Origin: Labyrinthula sp. Ha | Taxonomy: Eukaryota; Sar; Bigyra; Labyrinthulida; Labyrinthulaceae | DNA: 64,000 nucleotides | Direction of reading: 5' to 3' | NCBI GenBank assembly: GCA_015227615.1 | Contig: JAALGZ010000017.1 | Location: 372,001-436,000 of the forward strand | Shown here: one piece after another, positions 30,001 through 33,200 of the stretch | Position numbering within the stretch: the stretch's first letter is position 1 | Layout of the letters: the number at the start of each line of letters is the position of its first letter | Translations under genes and position numbers: made by a program | The notes under the pieces: model-generated | The model's input: only the letters and a program-made list of their open reading frames with translations | Database searches by the model: none | What the model was told of the DNA's origin: nothing

Positions 30001-30223
30001 TGCCTGGATCTGTGTCACACTCGACTAAATAAGTCAACGACCCAAACTCTCCATCGCACTTCGGTGGATCCCAACTAAGCCCTAGCTCCGTGTCTGAAAT
30101 AACTTCAGAGACTGCATTTCTGGGTCTACTATATAAGCTATCCTCGCAAGACTGGAGGCGAGCAAGGGGCACATGCAACAAGAACAATAACCGTAGAACA
30201 AATACAAGTTCTACAATACACAT
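1..30223 (-). CDS. Giant secreted multidomain protein (FN3, filamin-type, PA14 and W-x-[IV]-T-F modules), 3' end beyond window
   Basis: The ATG at 30223 opens a frame that I see no stop in down to base 1, so at least 10,074 codons are present and the C-terminus is missing. The frame was checked directly at about 29-30 kb, 28.1, 27.9, 21.8, 20.4, 14.9, 2.2 and 0.1 kb and is always the same. Residues 1-24 are a signal peptide (hydrophobic core VFVLRLLFLLHV). After it come EVQ repeats, a long array of beta-sandwich modules ending in W-x-[IV]-T-F, FN3 domains (for example near 26.2, 12.8, 12.4, 8.8, 4.4 and 3.7 kb), filamin-type repeats with D-x-[FY]-x-N loops (about 21.6-15.9 kb), and three PA14-type domains. 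N-glycosylation sequons are abundant. Such mixtures of FN3, filamin and PA14 domains are known in huge surface proteins of protists; an adhesive or matrix role is inference. A membrane anchor, if any, would lie off the window. No intron is needed anywhere. I do not know a named orthologue. Confidence 0.93.
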   Translation of the reverse strand, partial: MCIVELVFVLRLLFLLHVPLARLQSCEDSLYSRPRNAVSEVISDTELGLSWDPPKCDGEFGSLTYLVECDTDPGIREVQEIKLSQNLGPNEVQEIETVVDIVHEVQVIRTTVDLVPEVQEIAVVASSVNTGWFTVKFDGTRLGLGVASSGYIDVAAAAMKNEGPLRSTLEEILLAMPNLEGPFVITRETNVHCPFCYSWRITFVGMEGDIPQLEIFSSNIFGSNVVVEVKTVREGNEISGSFFLRFENQVTSSIPVDATATEVKNALESLSVIDVVEVKRSPLNKTNAAVWRVTFSGSYEAVVGDVSGLEVADYEFSGSGASILVCADGDSSGICEGLSVRGLEMSGSFSLIYNDFEVSGLSFDISSNTLKQELEDHLNFSNLVVEEVRTTYRGERKWVISFPVLGDVDLILPSTLQSVLCAGCNVSTRELHKGTMSTVYHLEVNGSSAAGNISIVHNESLLCVIDFVGISEAKCNNISVVLSKSFSRYSQYGHVEVSTKVRPEGCDWFLEFLDLPNQVELLSILGSDMVNGTVRLIKTRNSSAVELGGFFRLFYGQVYSGYVPHSASSEVVRQTIASIPGMQYIVVTEVEDLKLGEMAWRITFDGPDMLGDVPLLGLDSLALSGTMPKGLVVEVVKGSLPGFNSTSGSPSVSRLLDNKTNHIFSGLKQGVSYWLRVSTVDYSNQSLFIFPLPPVRKPYAKPPGLPQNVQVTSPVLSDASVLRVSFDSPTESAWGGYAPSLYIVEYDNFPLQQEIQEVQIYNPGRMAVQEVSIETEDVDEVQTVKFIAQNVSFVPEVQSISCDATGGFFFLCIYDQCTSSIPYDSNSSYVAFALKSLDGINHVDAQFIDNNFQENSSVCQALSFNSTGMPVLPPKMNITLFHDVPVLTTMPLLRVVSEGLEGNKVVLVERVIFGTQPLQGLFGLNIFGYTTNYINTTASAGAVEDALNGLSLSSERIVNVTKPKEFVWKITFSGNFVAGSVPVLFVDTSLFYGTNVSVVVCSKGSVNNLCAADDSVCGNTVTGTFRLALYGYVTFDLPFNAGEAIVVEALEGLSCGVEVEVSRVGPVLPGLTYIWKITFIAVEKNFPVVAGPLELLQARSSLLSSSNVPVKILIRSLVNSSKSLAGYFRLLLSNQYGENHSTSDIRPFDDLESVQGAILELPDIGNIRLATARDAVLGVVTWSVTFETCRLVGEMEAISCSSGDLPMFQALNFLVGGFDTNLPRITIRQKQQGNGGLYQALRRASHHIIHVNAVVNSTHYSLDLNGLTASSPYFVRVAAFSNCSATCQSCCGYGRFANAMPFPAYTEYNAPGAPEAPWIMLKSKDAFSICWKFPREDGGLPVTGFELWMDKWMGGEYTVIYSARDIVDLCFNTSLYHSLEQGREYRFKIRASNSKGLGAFSEPCISHLDPMGVPNPPLNLRVVATQEKYHDFAEENKLPLSFGWTPSTDAGGYPHLGTFATYSWEGVSYIDDQVGRLPSQLVSVEDSLIGFDLFFKLLGEQTDWIPLDSNTTRLEQDIEYSFSKSRIGPVLCFAVIRHSRVEMNITFLAVHGTLPKVDVFIANQTFSKPEVSHLMLGLGTPTIIELSAHCRAGEPQGVVNIFLVSGVTIRLFLNSTTDVADSVISSAIHGGYSYSRLQQGNFRRAIVVLPCSNECPSVVGVTYSKVCNSIANAETSYEIHSGKLQHTFFGIGRGEVVGFYLRSGNSIGMSKRTSVMYGSAATWPEAPVSVGIQRVHDGTAFLSMIPPIFDGGLPIARYEVNVYRGNLGNIPTTAYEVQEARMISEIPKYVVLDFFVGAALEGGFSPLYSGTRMCILQFNSSEVDFEQCFADFFMGNILKNVSRNCETTLLRTSCHWLISFPPKFAVGSFFGVENTSLVMDGEGSIGVQVLNSGQASFFGTFSVSVGNLTTVELMSNCSAGSLKEALESLEGIGLVRVEKKFFSVGHDEVVFIITFRSESGPGALISINHGRMRHYFSLSLERFVPLKNLTVLVERKIARSIPWKKKGFTDPSPGKLLQVEGLVSGYSYLFCISARNFFGPGSRRCTPAIDIYDGVDPRKTLMKGSALSIGVVGMPRVDLVVTYSSIVNYNLWSGVISLRLFQDCRAFSFLMNETDARLTERFKDTFLLTGSASVLLRSHHWEDNGHFSVKIVISTLCHEAPCSPVFCSSTTSFNGTNIEYAINYVKEGMNTFRIYPQDSSGRGIGTGKGSVGGGELFFTEVWEKRSEGAVWVIDGGTSIFESSLIETKIVEVNATLARDYGTFALCFSGHEYDGNPRVQVSSQIPINASAAIVAEKLLGFESFLSVSVRKNVSVNGWSWELVFEQDYGNLPLFYICGNASSDLASIVHVRDVVNGKAEIQMVSLVSTNSYINSRQLLRWNISNFELFYFEYKGAITKTFSRNDSLKSVVANLKLLDNELSCNIRFNDPWYSLTCFFSDRMSSQVVVCKSEGNLNFESTCLEPMVFGGENNLNGSFILEGPNSFTNVLDSNISALSLKSALECLPEVSKVHVSRETLANGFQWKITFLRTRDAPKLIARNLIPAVQDISLTGGYPTPISGKFIVRMDNVSIHIPATASSADMQLRLSQIPILERCKVSRFGPLKGGHGRFRWSITFYTMEHTPSEYFEVSLGSLQGSNVGVYTEISRYQEKPGLSSNPSLLSVRVLEEAKPNYLGFYSVMKTGNYLLHVGHLSGGGLECLKYENQWFLGEPKSYIESNLSRNWGTGYLTQYSKEFVSFVFKGKILSPHSGIFVFYVATDGGVRVSINHETYIDRLSVDASDNFSASFEAYLDEGVFNDVVLQYRHRQGLAFFFFEWSSSNLARQPIARDYLFYSRPVAHSPYSLKVVSSEISPAFSRYISSTCDSTVVAGENFLLSIIPKDAFNNSVTTMMSQDWVSFSFSLVGPVNFVKTLVGDKGTPGTETLQLSIPGLYTLEVMVSGIRFYDYATSSPQSCNIQVVPGPFSSKESRVFHTLPYNILAGATYYVYVDPKDAYSNQFEGSLNPLHFRVTLISTSIIIRGGFRSQSNGYIGFSVALFKTGLYNLSVFYKDQYIELRDSEVLSSFLCVHARISPFHSVSSGSALSGGISGQKLHLTVQGMDRFGNQIDGTGSVETDEIVFFVAAKGRHTTVRSSTCIFEIGVSGIDLTGFFQINFGGFVSGKIPLDASPIWVESVLTRAFTDRLSYGSYDTRKLAPRIFEVFGSESNGTSWIWHVMLLFPIQDLRLYTWKVDTTGLEGIIGLNSVMENYTKGIYKTWLRFDHAGEYDLSVFSIHGTAVAGSPYPVTIIEGKPSPENMFVTLDKSEMSAGSENFIKVDVLDEGREEKSSLSFTSDVPFSQGEIQQVRCTATKDLNFSFHLGFMNALSEVFSYNTSASDVEFAIRKILPSFALAHVSYLGNQSSWCAEDNQGLLTVTFSANLGDVAPLQVQIIPVDAAVAVVDEIRPGYNSNGLQWVRLKCVGFESPFYFTYGNQRTDSFQSSTATSKDIVGALEQLGVTAEVSPAYVSNSSIFCNSNHTIVAGYNFVPIEEELLFVCNRPELLQCSSFIIVSGLSTFAGFFGLRLGGKEIYNLHPFQSAIFLQRNMETLPGMFVVNVFKEVFQRNNSFDILFTLSYRKEDYNTQLEVISLLESGDTLYSMGLQCVIHVPFFSGNALSAMQYANMFDVSLLDKDGNIGVAEYASQYFDLNFSFKSIALSFRGRQSRFFSFNDSFAKVSQEVQLVFGNSVIELTGLGECTPIRNNCRLQFQFLIVGQQPKISFSYQYDGSLNYAESSTLRDGGLELKSSKHEKLIFSVRPYIAGYYSVVVIFDGSIGFPNLSLGLQVLPANVNPKFSSISTDSWGRALKPQILTFVFRDIYGNRVLFPDTPAQRETFIETLDMSLRICSGLNTLTSSTCQFLPVRSGINKIHSRMVVPGALLVWFCRDSFFLDCLTETEVNSTMLFCSSKTSFCEGTTRVSGVYFDRLLDEVLPTDFPTSLYSVKWKGLISISAKQQAVFIQLNSSGTCKLHINNTLVLETDGAKSSSDSVTEISHYTGGQSFHFVLGCKAHVQPLYVVLNWRSHGELRWTRIPSSIFSIIVPLENSPILTKIYPGRVDSSFSSLVGSSSLANAGDKPTIEILLRDGVNNEILSNSTGNLVATLYPISGWAEQGRRGENIDPMGVTMTYALLPIDRRCLCSKCGNISMGSRGLTLTGKFHLEMGDCLILNIQRLWVVNFTYHHGWTIIELSEAYSFSTTTHANVYSCGPRLGWHQMVLYPEVVGTYSITISYKRTVTFVSYLIKSLQTRYVNDLDSLHVQYLGAISVISVSQEDMATLSSLRATIGDGVYAASCRLVTLEGGFGLVVNLTISPGVNESALHFFSPELPVHYALEDNLTKNQTTIIAGSPLIFHITATSFEPSNSLYYIPSRGSQHAGDLADLFIQTRDRFGNNVEGEVECCFFSVFAHSTNQTYGVTYYNSFEYIDAGLYKLNYSLTVAGAYSLFVAHWTLTVQAIYLESFSENESDYRVCWQNNPIVDMSLDSSEAGLLRALKAIMGNDVKVTRTKRPGFHVGYFVEFPPFYSSLSNCLGSHLIIEERAQAVCVPILCDASRHREQEVSVSIQYDGAYLEGAYSIQINGIWVSGISINMSPTELSSKLNLALGTNALVAQIYNINASKHWSLHVLCAPCASCSKFYQGGINSLTLDDAGLYVINGSFNVSIQFGFNHWYKKFVVVEAAEVNPTTTQLVFPVKPVVMGIEPTFRGYENMISSENAGFEIILRDRFRNYVTSDWQSQSLFLSLNCTYPPSGEIFALVGKQKLRFSVEDFTTASISYKLSHALNGVNVKINQKIVNCKVAGIQYRLRGVHGDKKLLFMNPNNSVPFFKGFIWSNISGQVYEIVGLEGDGFVISPPWDSHSFFDTIFHACLDTENNFTSITYDYFIKFPNSNQEIFGPQWSIDSASCVLHSASCAKNKYQLISIVLPNHTEPLIVFGYDRSYAHKFVKNLSALLLQEVLESLPGISNVNIKYRNFGSWEVTLLKARKSHTGAFFPILIGLTDPVSGLEQVQAISFCPSNTRFFQKKVQVALELQNRVKSRGYTVSCHNFVCQGSVFLQGTGLHKVTSFLLDQGGLSGQYFTNSWFRGQPVLVRTDETIDFNWPRHIVLQAEDHISVHWSGYIKPRFSEAYTFFFTFNDAVRFFFEDEILINKFESKGSFTVNTSTPNLLKDNYYPVTIEFREFLGNAFITFEWMSSSQVREVVPSCRMYHSESILSTIQGQVSVRPPLPGSPVALSAVPVNSTAVTFSWSSPYEVPAGVEISEYMLEWWKTEPVLIFVTLYFDAVSSQKEGNGFSLSARGAWCDYFPFELFLVDSFAEKTFHTILGDILFEILSRTPLRLKLTFFQSLDIENEVLGLKTLFPYSGLYGICQNGTLSTNCSEADSSIGNFTTVCDNGPCPKIYARRSGDRGMTYTLKQLHPGKNVTARVRASYNTSRSSFGFSSTAISIAPRGRPTRIPFLSAQQEPGLLRVLVVWKSPQENVGADILGYIIEVLTPSRREKLNISMDIAASQFGPGFYEVSFGSTPGFTEIWVCAANEMGAGICSSVGVYVYPTLSPFGAVSIAPLTPKSRSIRHLQLASQSLRLEWASFMNNSESLAKVEIWKNSGTAVVVELNISCSDVLSGFFQFIVGTRHSIFLQANVSSLGLKKALQAISRVHITCVERWNQLNGFSWRITYDSIVGPHTEQPRLSSENLQCSGGRVVSLVVVNSGVAAEGYKSHYSKGLNEFIFRNLSNAKYKGRVSKLDDRTISPFKLSSAHGESPILLEPSPPTYVATVVRSSSSVEVVFSAPEFEGGSVISKYRVLWGSEPLSIGNSSYLEMPVFKRDSCTVAPCSLVIENLQQGRDISIQVLSYNQQGFSALNTSNGVFHVIPADVPSPPQKVRHIFGSFPNASMKLVWDNPINDGGLPVTKYKVEFYMHATGISQRNYSASYMFATFRSQKIFFPIVYLNSLFWLEVNGFKTSFLTFENTAEDIRKELLLLPTVWLVTVIHFEKLSSSSDLNKPSYFVLEILFETAFIGESIDTKCFVSSNVTATRGQQVAVGVQTEDFPGFEKQQLELCPMTGVSLSHCYFVYANMSTRTLGLTEVSAVFEQELAVSLKLGALKIWKEKVATCHRWTIVFLDALKKRRMLQVYSHSGPSGTSKVLSHAISVEELRSQAISLRSTLHVHDNNFLFYNLPPSALFTVLVLASNGLDNRWSQPGVLAPGLVQRPSKLLSPTLIDLRIRPGILVLYWQQHAPFAHLNAMFMMRIYPNISYCTTKVLSLPLWICLSCHLQFNLLDKTVTFMMQDLSKKLKDWLYITGYFNMIEMNLVSQEDNQRALSMRLCALSVNIPPIKASVTDEHGQLRELPVATESNTKYGSIEKPEYEVLRLEGAKISISCVSYKANDLRGFFYLWYGGKFSAPIPYNVSATDFRQYWEDLPWVTVSVNVVREKLEDGCAMRFWGYRWIISYQSNNREILPLVTTSLGNAGRMVSCHGTLQGTLPCVKVYSVHRGGLRTNIQSTFLHSSLSQSINIDVYSAYKGLKSKPAVEHFMNPRLGSFELGGAHVRNLNVTYVEVVWDERTPLYEDDFLLIEISPDLAFKDVVSKQTKALSGFERFYDLPFESFHVRASPYTLNAGYGTPVYASSCSKLASIFAVYIPADSNNLSVIACGSNQTYVSTSSLPYTVLEMCNYQIGWDLVQNGTSQFYPPTAIIYNFYYWTTSASSIGLKVSNDNGNILEPLELVLETSEGKISKAKHEFNPSLALSWAYVSNSSIGLMWKCADCDISTGFYLEWSLDRSFAVRDYSFLDHISGNCCVLGDELCASMHCQLSLDSHHNSLFLLQDLAPNQNYFVRLSLVRNFIISRRYYFSETGIVTRYAVPSQPILLNLRPSNKSISQVVDLEFRMPRWTDEGFDISGIGSLVDELCFKWNSIATLSNSSLACLPMFYFSGSSTGCLSQSCGVSLGSEIQKFEITWLEGTELPWVSFVFNSMHSTCLLANSSVTSFEREVNAILTLWGYSVEAALKLEAQRIILVLVEVNTGQDIPQIEISQYNCSGGDTAIVTLATIINGGSLTPGLSYRFSASASNEFGSSLIIHPASVVTPCAPSEGPQKVSVSSDLTDESGLRVAWTEPINVNGCPVLSYRLEVLFEVNLSVSQHLIYTDIENYSSFSRLVTGLEPGFSYYVRVVALNRMGEFPNCGSCTIGEAACPDLIADCIPLIVPRAIQAPPILTLGGADKNNEVYYTESQVQIKLFFSQHSLPLPNRPISFKITYTQTYSQLFSRPTIIEVAYLQNKSVYWVLIENLTMGRTLYVLAQTTNSLGEGKTSMVYTTVPCRIPARPKSLLVSPMPLADNVVAQSLATSSLNARWESALDYGGLPQVESVLEWSSTPWEIFLERSVSVVAVSTNSSAMFRLEYDTRFCKGCRVQRLESTPYIPVSASASLFEAIFNTLGNTEAVRVEKTYTSFNSTGVNKSTVWLLKFPGSVGANVSVWPFNFDIENTNVSVIVLKQAIDPFKTQQIRLSMPETVEFRYEIQQLRVDHVLLMETTQYVAVFDSRNCGSCHVQNLSTSVSFQFPSVNFSHVLGSLPNVDKVIVSNSSIMLAKVWNITFGGLTKGNVPALRFVPINNSSPLHLSLNAETLVEGSWGSFEMFLNEKSLGCVPFNATELELRGVLSSNLSNSSVNFTVTKSKNGSDTIFNVEFIKASWLSEVRVVYPSSHCDVLLCELSNGCELNQATGYSYSFCSTELAHCSWSGSLTAKAVQVDNLYPLTEYHFRVRYKNQLGFGEVVQSFPKQVATLAVKPHTACHPFFSPGGGYPLLSLHASNTVQLLFGKPTFEGGTPSTHFLVEVSASANFELMIQKSIVEVHNGGLLNIAGLEQGIEHYFRVSVGNAIGFGRPKQTIPPSITLGKYSCNLKFTGFEQLCVSSGKIGIARTMCDVNPCRKPQYYRLEWVKQNLVESFFFNEDSIRLTLVVRDIHARFSISYGTSFAIELGTVHIEKGKLVLVSQTSHFYALTPGESILLEHKIYKILGLSSHHVTLEPSPLINGTHHFYGRPRTSILTILSSEVEFMENMELNLDVDSILVTKQYLNQTSIHLLVRFRGPSRIRERFYLNFEGLDMFLENKILDFNSRNRNNFLYSTSGVLVNSSITVEKLEPEITYWGRMFLSCGKSFGPASDTFIFKSYRSPSPPIKVSTRSLSANTFEIQVWFKPREHEVSYELEIDTSDSISFQNKRTIQIGTDTCATNIVRFKDIIQLGSSHFQIGAGFPPLELKHFQKRLCDTSLFILNDTSLELYWISGPYEGFDECCVKFEFVRVFNQIYEVIDVYRSSLKLKIIQELSNGLSNLHEAAGLTRAFVMDNSLLSCRYFPSASHIHLAFRNVEGNIISNPTNISLFAKDSMIRLGPYLNATTYRFLGGVFTNETVLPVYKISEYDTLGVGVDEYVPCYLETLSNPLTAIVEAYTLQSALWQHPGLRQFRADVWTISSEAFWRLSVVKGSRSKIRAAIHLYGKKNVHELSEVFCEHSTTNENVFNTSQVFSQVSIVNAFGSSEKVRGDEAFVNLRDRALGLPRDLVIYAKSPTAAEICWNLPLHKGDHLINNFLVEWDVSLSFNSNLHRHSTRSMDDLNPLGQTFSIKLYRTGSLIPWGSFAVLVNSELLEYLPWNCSASKFQSVLLVSSLIGSVSVSRRYTPALEGGFIWQITIDHFTYPQSSVALALQTDSLEHASIVQLAPYATQKLKPSLCQVLEPLSKSHGYYFRVSSGSNEAGLGKPVLFSSLAWKTKLVPPSKPTNVVQSVCGENCLLFQWRLPTFTGGSKISHFELWVDISNTFLSRELEIHTLSVIDVSQGPAGGQEFTYKKQDVTPGINYFCRIHAITEAGVGDFGSCHSEGLTLNAAPLPPSRVLWYANNKRLYLDASLPEPWNMYGHNGLQIKNFNLELYLKLATRYRLNLEQDALACKIYFQWKDEFSFPVIPHTGLLVQALRQLSIVSEPTVNQVSDTAFELVFYPTVSLKASHLNARLSCDKPGADQSTSMVQQLSPGQPEPCLSTYQLLVKSSNYGFRFSHGFSSSFTVQLAGTASIGVGDRMLLIWGASWLTQVAAEQLISIDGQVVQVELFMLVNDTHLMLPIPWPNKLNNVSVFVQETFVGLLQLREGQQTLSTGAPGAADDWSSMVSAGDFLFIIGKVYHVERVDSISFSITLSVPIFGHGTILAPAYRRKFTNILYKNTSAKELYAALHSLESLNSKVESVKKFGPDSSNSVLWLISLFEEDSDAPCDAKKLSCLMATSSTEDDSVLLEAKSNSTCTSGLDWSISESHELGGFQGEVHLLQFLPASYIVIENLRVPLEANISLDDLANILRGSPIVGAFELIERKCEQPVRCVEIHYMAAGIQFPLFHVYPGNSSKLISYESFTDVYQIDINKPPVESFKNFLCLRTRSRTDLGLSKIIAQNSSDSLSVLWPNGRNPSCMKMSLGEDIKFEVERNDADTKKIIISSKISQLLEKGVLEVLPRHTPFPYKVFTFFCPAENSIQGKVKFSLALQKLPSLSIGATTLEAQDLFDSIHHSVVSITAFHPNASFYQLNLSFNTYDKNETFVAIEKADLTCSNKNYTAISLVSSSGWSSSLDSRFIVPYSSFQTCSSFVDSKFSGVCTKYQLNKKLLLFQSKVDCLNLKDKFLIRYKDRKISVRLLEQLHYLKLKFTELLDLTAEEFGVERINRNYTSGYCVQALLLSSFNNIEGDFHVIDKNSQYLESFETDVNFFVLRTYAKYGPVTGSLSLRDLKTDEVLTFNHNITTEELEQRLESFVTVANAISWKRSARIVENIRCEIYPGNLEMLCDSYMCNFFYFSNEFFLNGRSFTVASEGCTKKTITLTEPMEEYFSGNIFEYKANGHEIYFVLSRWRLSQIKPEPFIYPLTSFSGLGAVVSLRRYPNKKSVFTVGTSPITQRLVMETAHGVSGIVRFKLGFLNTSSSCLALNDLSKLRIWLAEVVPNKEVQVEYHSKQYTDFLRNIFDFTFFEKYVQSYGDGVFLVGQGSAVNCSTTTVKEGSFKTFSK
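2200..14450 (-). repeat. FN3-rich C-terminal half of the giant protein
   Basis: Repeated FN3 signatures of the form P-x-x-P...W-x-x-P...G-G-x-x-[IV]-x-x-[YF] occur near 13.7, 12.8, 12.4, 8.8, 4.4 and 3.7 kb, with more diverged copies between them. Several FN3 units alternate with W-x-[IV]-T-F modules. The part below 2.2 kb is less clearly divisible and continues off the left edge. Confidence 0.75.
14500..14908 (-). other. PA14 domain 3 in the giant protein (residues about 5106-5242)
   Basis: The clearest PA14 domain: G-L-S-G-Q-Y-F-T-N opens it, followed by W-F-R-G-Q-P and D-F-N-W-P, then a W-S-G strand, an A-Y-T-F-F-F strand, a N-D-A-V-R-F loop where D-D-G is usual, and a closing F-E-W-M-S-S-S. 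It marks the switch from filamin-type repeats to the FN3-rich C-terminal half. Confidence 0.8.
15900..21600 (-). repeat. Filamin-type repeat region in the giant protein
   Basis: At least eight Ig-like repeats carry a D-x-[FY]-x-N type loop. They were read at about 21.58 (KDAFNN), 21.25 (KDAYSN), 20.92 (DRFGNQ), 19.22 (DKDGNI), 18.66 (DIYGNR), 17.87 (DGVNNE), 16.95 (DRFGNN) and 15.95 kb (DRFRNY). At 20.4 kb a full repeat end is visible: A-G-E-Y-D-L-S-V followed by A-G-S-P-Y-P-V-T-I, the hallmark of filamin repeats. Repeats of this kind outside the cytosol are known in adhesion and fertilisation proteins of plants and protists; a matching role here is inference. Confidence 0.75.
18030..18380 (-). 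other. PA14-like domain 2 in the giant protein (residues about 3950-4065)
   Basis: A diverged copy of the PA14 pattern: G-V-Y-F near the start, then V-K-W-K-G-L-I-S-I-S, a C-K-L-H-I-N-N-T-L strand, and a closing V-V-L-N-W-R-S. It lacks the usual D-D-G loop, so ligand binding by that loop is doubtful. It sits among the filamin-type repeats. Confidence 0.5.
21775..22160 (-). other. PA14-type domain 1 in the giant protein (residues about 2690-2817)
   Basis: The translation shows the PA14 landmarks in order: a W-F-x-G-x-P entry, F-K-G-K-I-L-S-P-H-S-G-I-F-x-F, then A-T-D-G-G-V-R-V-S-I-N, and finally a Q-Y-R...G-L-A-F...E-W-S-S-S exit strand. PA14 domains are beta-barrel modules that often bind glycans. 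It lies at the border between the N-terminal module array and the filamin-type repeats. Confidence 0.7.
26600..29800 (-). repeat. Array of beta-sandwich modules with W-x-[IV]-T-F signature
   Basis: Inside the giant protein, modules of roughly 100 residues recur. Each has a Gly-rich strand, an I-P-x-D/N-A step, an 'ALE-x-L' helix-like step, a V-x-V strand and then a Trp strand of the form W-[RKS]-[IV]-T-F. Trp strands were read near 29.63, 29.35, 28.43, 27.32, 27.00 and 26.67 kb. Further divergent copies occur between 25 and 22 kb and inside the FN3-rich C-terminal half. Many are followed by a Cys pair segment. This pattern is familiar from large repeat proteins of algae and oomycetes; no biochemical role is known to me. 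Confidence 0.75.
27822..27958 (-). repeat. EVQ repeats, second block (giant protein residues about 756-801)
   Basis: Translation of this stretch gives four [EQ]-x-V-type units (QEVQIY, VQEVSI, DEVQTV, PEVQSI) at roughly 13-residue spacing, matching the block near the N-terminus. It follows an FN3-like segment that starts near 28.1 kb and precedes another W-x-[IV]-T-F module, so the two blocks look like copies of one composite unit. Confidence 0.7.
29868..29998 (-). repeat. EVQ repeats, first block (giant protein residues about 76-119)
   Basis: Four copies of E-V-Q-[EV]-I lie 13-14 residues apart, shortly after the signal peptide of the giant protein. The intervening residues are mostly beta-branched or acidic. 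A second block lies near 27.9 kb, and each block sits just in front of a W-x-[IV]-T-F module. The regular spacing suggests a short beta-rich repeat or linker. I recall similar EVQ-rich stretches in giant proteins of algae and oomycetes, but cannot confirm homology here. Confidence 0.7.
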
Positions 30224-33200
30224 TCTCTATTATCCCAAACCCTAGACAATAAAAATAAGAATTTACAAGTTTAAAAGCAGTAGAAAATCAATTCCAAACG
30301 CTTTGCGCCTTTTTTCGACGATTTTCTTTTGTTTTGATTTTGCTTAACGGCTCATTTCCTGGTTCATTTCTTTCTCGACCGTTTGATCACTATCCTACAT
30401 TATCTTTATTGTGTTGTTGCAGATGGTTACGCTTTTCGAGCTAACGCTGTCTTTGAGACCTTAATCAGATTTACTAGGTTGGTTAATTGATACAAATTAA
30501 CCCTTATGGGAAGATAAACTCAGGAAAATCTTCTACGCTGTCTTCTTTCCAAGTTTACAAATCACGAAAAGAAATTTGGGGGTCTCAATATTTTATCTGC
30601 CAGGAGAAAGTGGACGAGAGTGTCAGAATACCTTTAATAAAAGGTTAGGGAACTAACAGAAGCGTTAGGCTAAGTTACTGACAAGATTCAGGTGAAATCT
30701 TTCGAGACACAACGTAATACGGAAGTAAACACTCAGCGAGGCAGCAAAGAACAAGATCCAAAAGGTGAAAAGCTACTTATCTAAGTCTGGTTAATACTTA
30801 GGAATAAATCACCCAGTCTTGTTACTCCTCAGAGTTTTTATATTATGCTAATACCTGTTATCATTAGGTCTTTTACGTTTTTGTTGTTTTTTCTATTTAA
30901 ATAAGCTCCAGGTAATTAGCTATGGCTTAATTTCCCATGATAATACAAAAGAATTTATATTGGTAACAAGTATCGATAACCAATAACTGACAAATCTACT
31001 ATGACTTTGATAACTTTGATATTTAATACACTAATTCAATACACTTTACATTAATATACACAATATGCAGCCATACCATTCATCAAACTGCAACATTTCA
31101 AATATAAATTAATGAAGAATACATTTTTTTGAAATAGAGGAGATTCTAATATTCGAGTGACACTCCCTATACAAGAATCAACCCTCCAATGTTTATTATT
31201 GATATAGAGCTAACCCATATACTGAGTTAGAGAACTTAGGCTGAAGACTAAGTGCACTATCCACCATATTTTTGTATAATGAAAATAAATTCAGGTTAAT
31301 TAAACTAATTCTAAAATACCTTATTTGTCTAAGTTTTCCTCTTGATACTCAAAGCAACAATTGCTATCAGCATACAACAACCGTTCACATACCTCGTTAA
31401 TAAATGCCTTTCTGTCGTAATTTTTAACGTGAATTTTGCCAATTTGAGTTTTCTCTATCCTTGGGAGAGCTCCTCAGACTAATTTTTCTATAAATGCCTG
31501 TTCAGGAAGTTTTGTCCTCTGGTGAGTCCTTTTTGGTTATTCTGATGCCTTGTCTCAAAAGTCCATCTTGTTTGTAAAGTTTTTTTCTTTTGGTGTGGGA
31601 TTATGTTTGGGAATTTTGCGTAAGATATGATTTGAGTAAGATGTGTCATAGTTTTACCACCTTTAGTCGATGGATAATAAGATATCCTCTAACATCATAT
31701 GTTCAGATTATCTCTTTTGACTAAATCATATGAGAACCAAGAGATCTTGTCAAACAATGCATAAAATCAACCTCTAATATTTCTTTAGATGATTAAGGCT
31801 ATTAATTCGATCGTACTACTTCGTTAGCCTTACATCGTTGCTTGAGATCCAAATATTTCTATTGTTGGAAATATTTTTTTCTCAGTTATATCTGCTTAAA
31901 ATGCGATAAAAACACAGTTGCGGGAAACAAAGCAAAACTTTAGTTTTAGCTCTAAAATCAATCTAAACCAACATTATATCATCTTAAGCTTTAAATCCAT
32001 GGCCTACCTTCGTCAAAATTTGCAAAATTGATAGTAATTCTCGAACTAAAGAAAAGTCACAAAATTAGTCCTCCAAATACATACTACTATCGTCACCGTA
32101 TACTTCGTTGCCAAGCTCCCCCAATGTCTCGTCGATAATATTTACCACTGACATATTTATTCCATTCCTGGTACTTTTTTCTGTCATGGGTAGTAACGGA
32201 GCCGCTAAATACATCTCAATACATGTTAACGAGTCCCCGGCACAATAATAAGGATAAGTATATTGACAGAAAAAAATGACCTTGAAGGTAGAACGCGGTG
32301 GTTCACAACAGTGAAGGTAGAAAAAATCAATAAGAGATACTCAGATTCAAGTATTCATCATTTTGAAGCTGGTATAAAAGAACCTAAGGCTAATACATCT
32401 ATCATTTCATCTGACTCTTAAGAAAGTAAAAATGAGAAAGAAATTGTTTACTAAACCAAAAAGAATGAACCCATCACACAGCGGTGTGATGTACAATTCA
32501 TAAATTATACGTCTAAAAGTTTCGTGTAGGATGAAGAAAGCGTATTCAAGAGTTTGCTAAGATTTGTCATAAAAGGCTGTTTGATAAGAAATCTCGCACT
32601 GATATGCACTGACAAGTTAGATAAGTACATAGGAGATGCCCGAAGGTGCTTGGACGTGTACGTGGATCATTTGGTAGATTCTTTGAAGTTGTTAGTGTGG
32701 CAATAACTCGGAAATATTATTGGTAATTCCATCTCTTACTATAAAGAATATTTTCAACGGAACAGAGCTATCCACACTGATCCTTGAGACCCTCGTTTTC
32801 TAGATAGGAAGAATTCCATCCTTTGTAGCACCTTGACGGAAGATATACTGACAGAAATGAAGGAAGAGTATCGAATATATTTGTGCTTTCAGTTATGAAG
32901 AAGAAAGAAAGCAAAAATAGTGACAAAAAACATCTAGCACCTCTAAAATTTAATGGCAATTTGCTAGTAATTCGCATATCCTTCATATTTTTTTTCACTA
33001 TATTGAGAGTATATTCGCAAATTCTATTCTAGTCATTAAAGATACCCAAAACAGCCATGACAATTGATGTTGTTGAGATAAGCGTTCAAAAAGGAAATAT
33101 TTTTGCGATTCTAGTTACCTAAGATATACATGAGAACCAATGTTGGCAGAATACGTGTCAAAAGGCACTTATATTGGTCAAACTGGTCATGAATATCATC

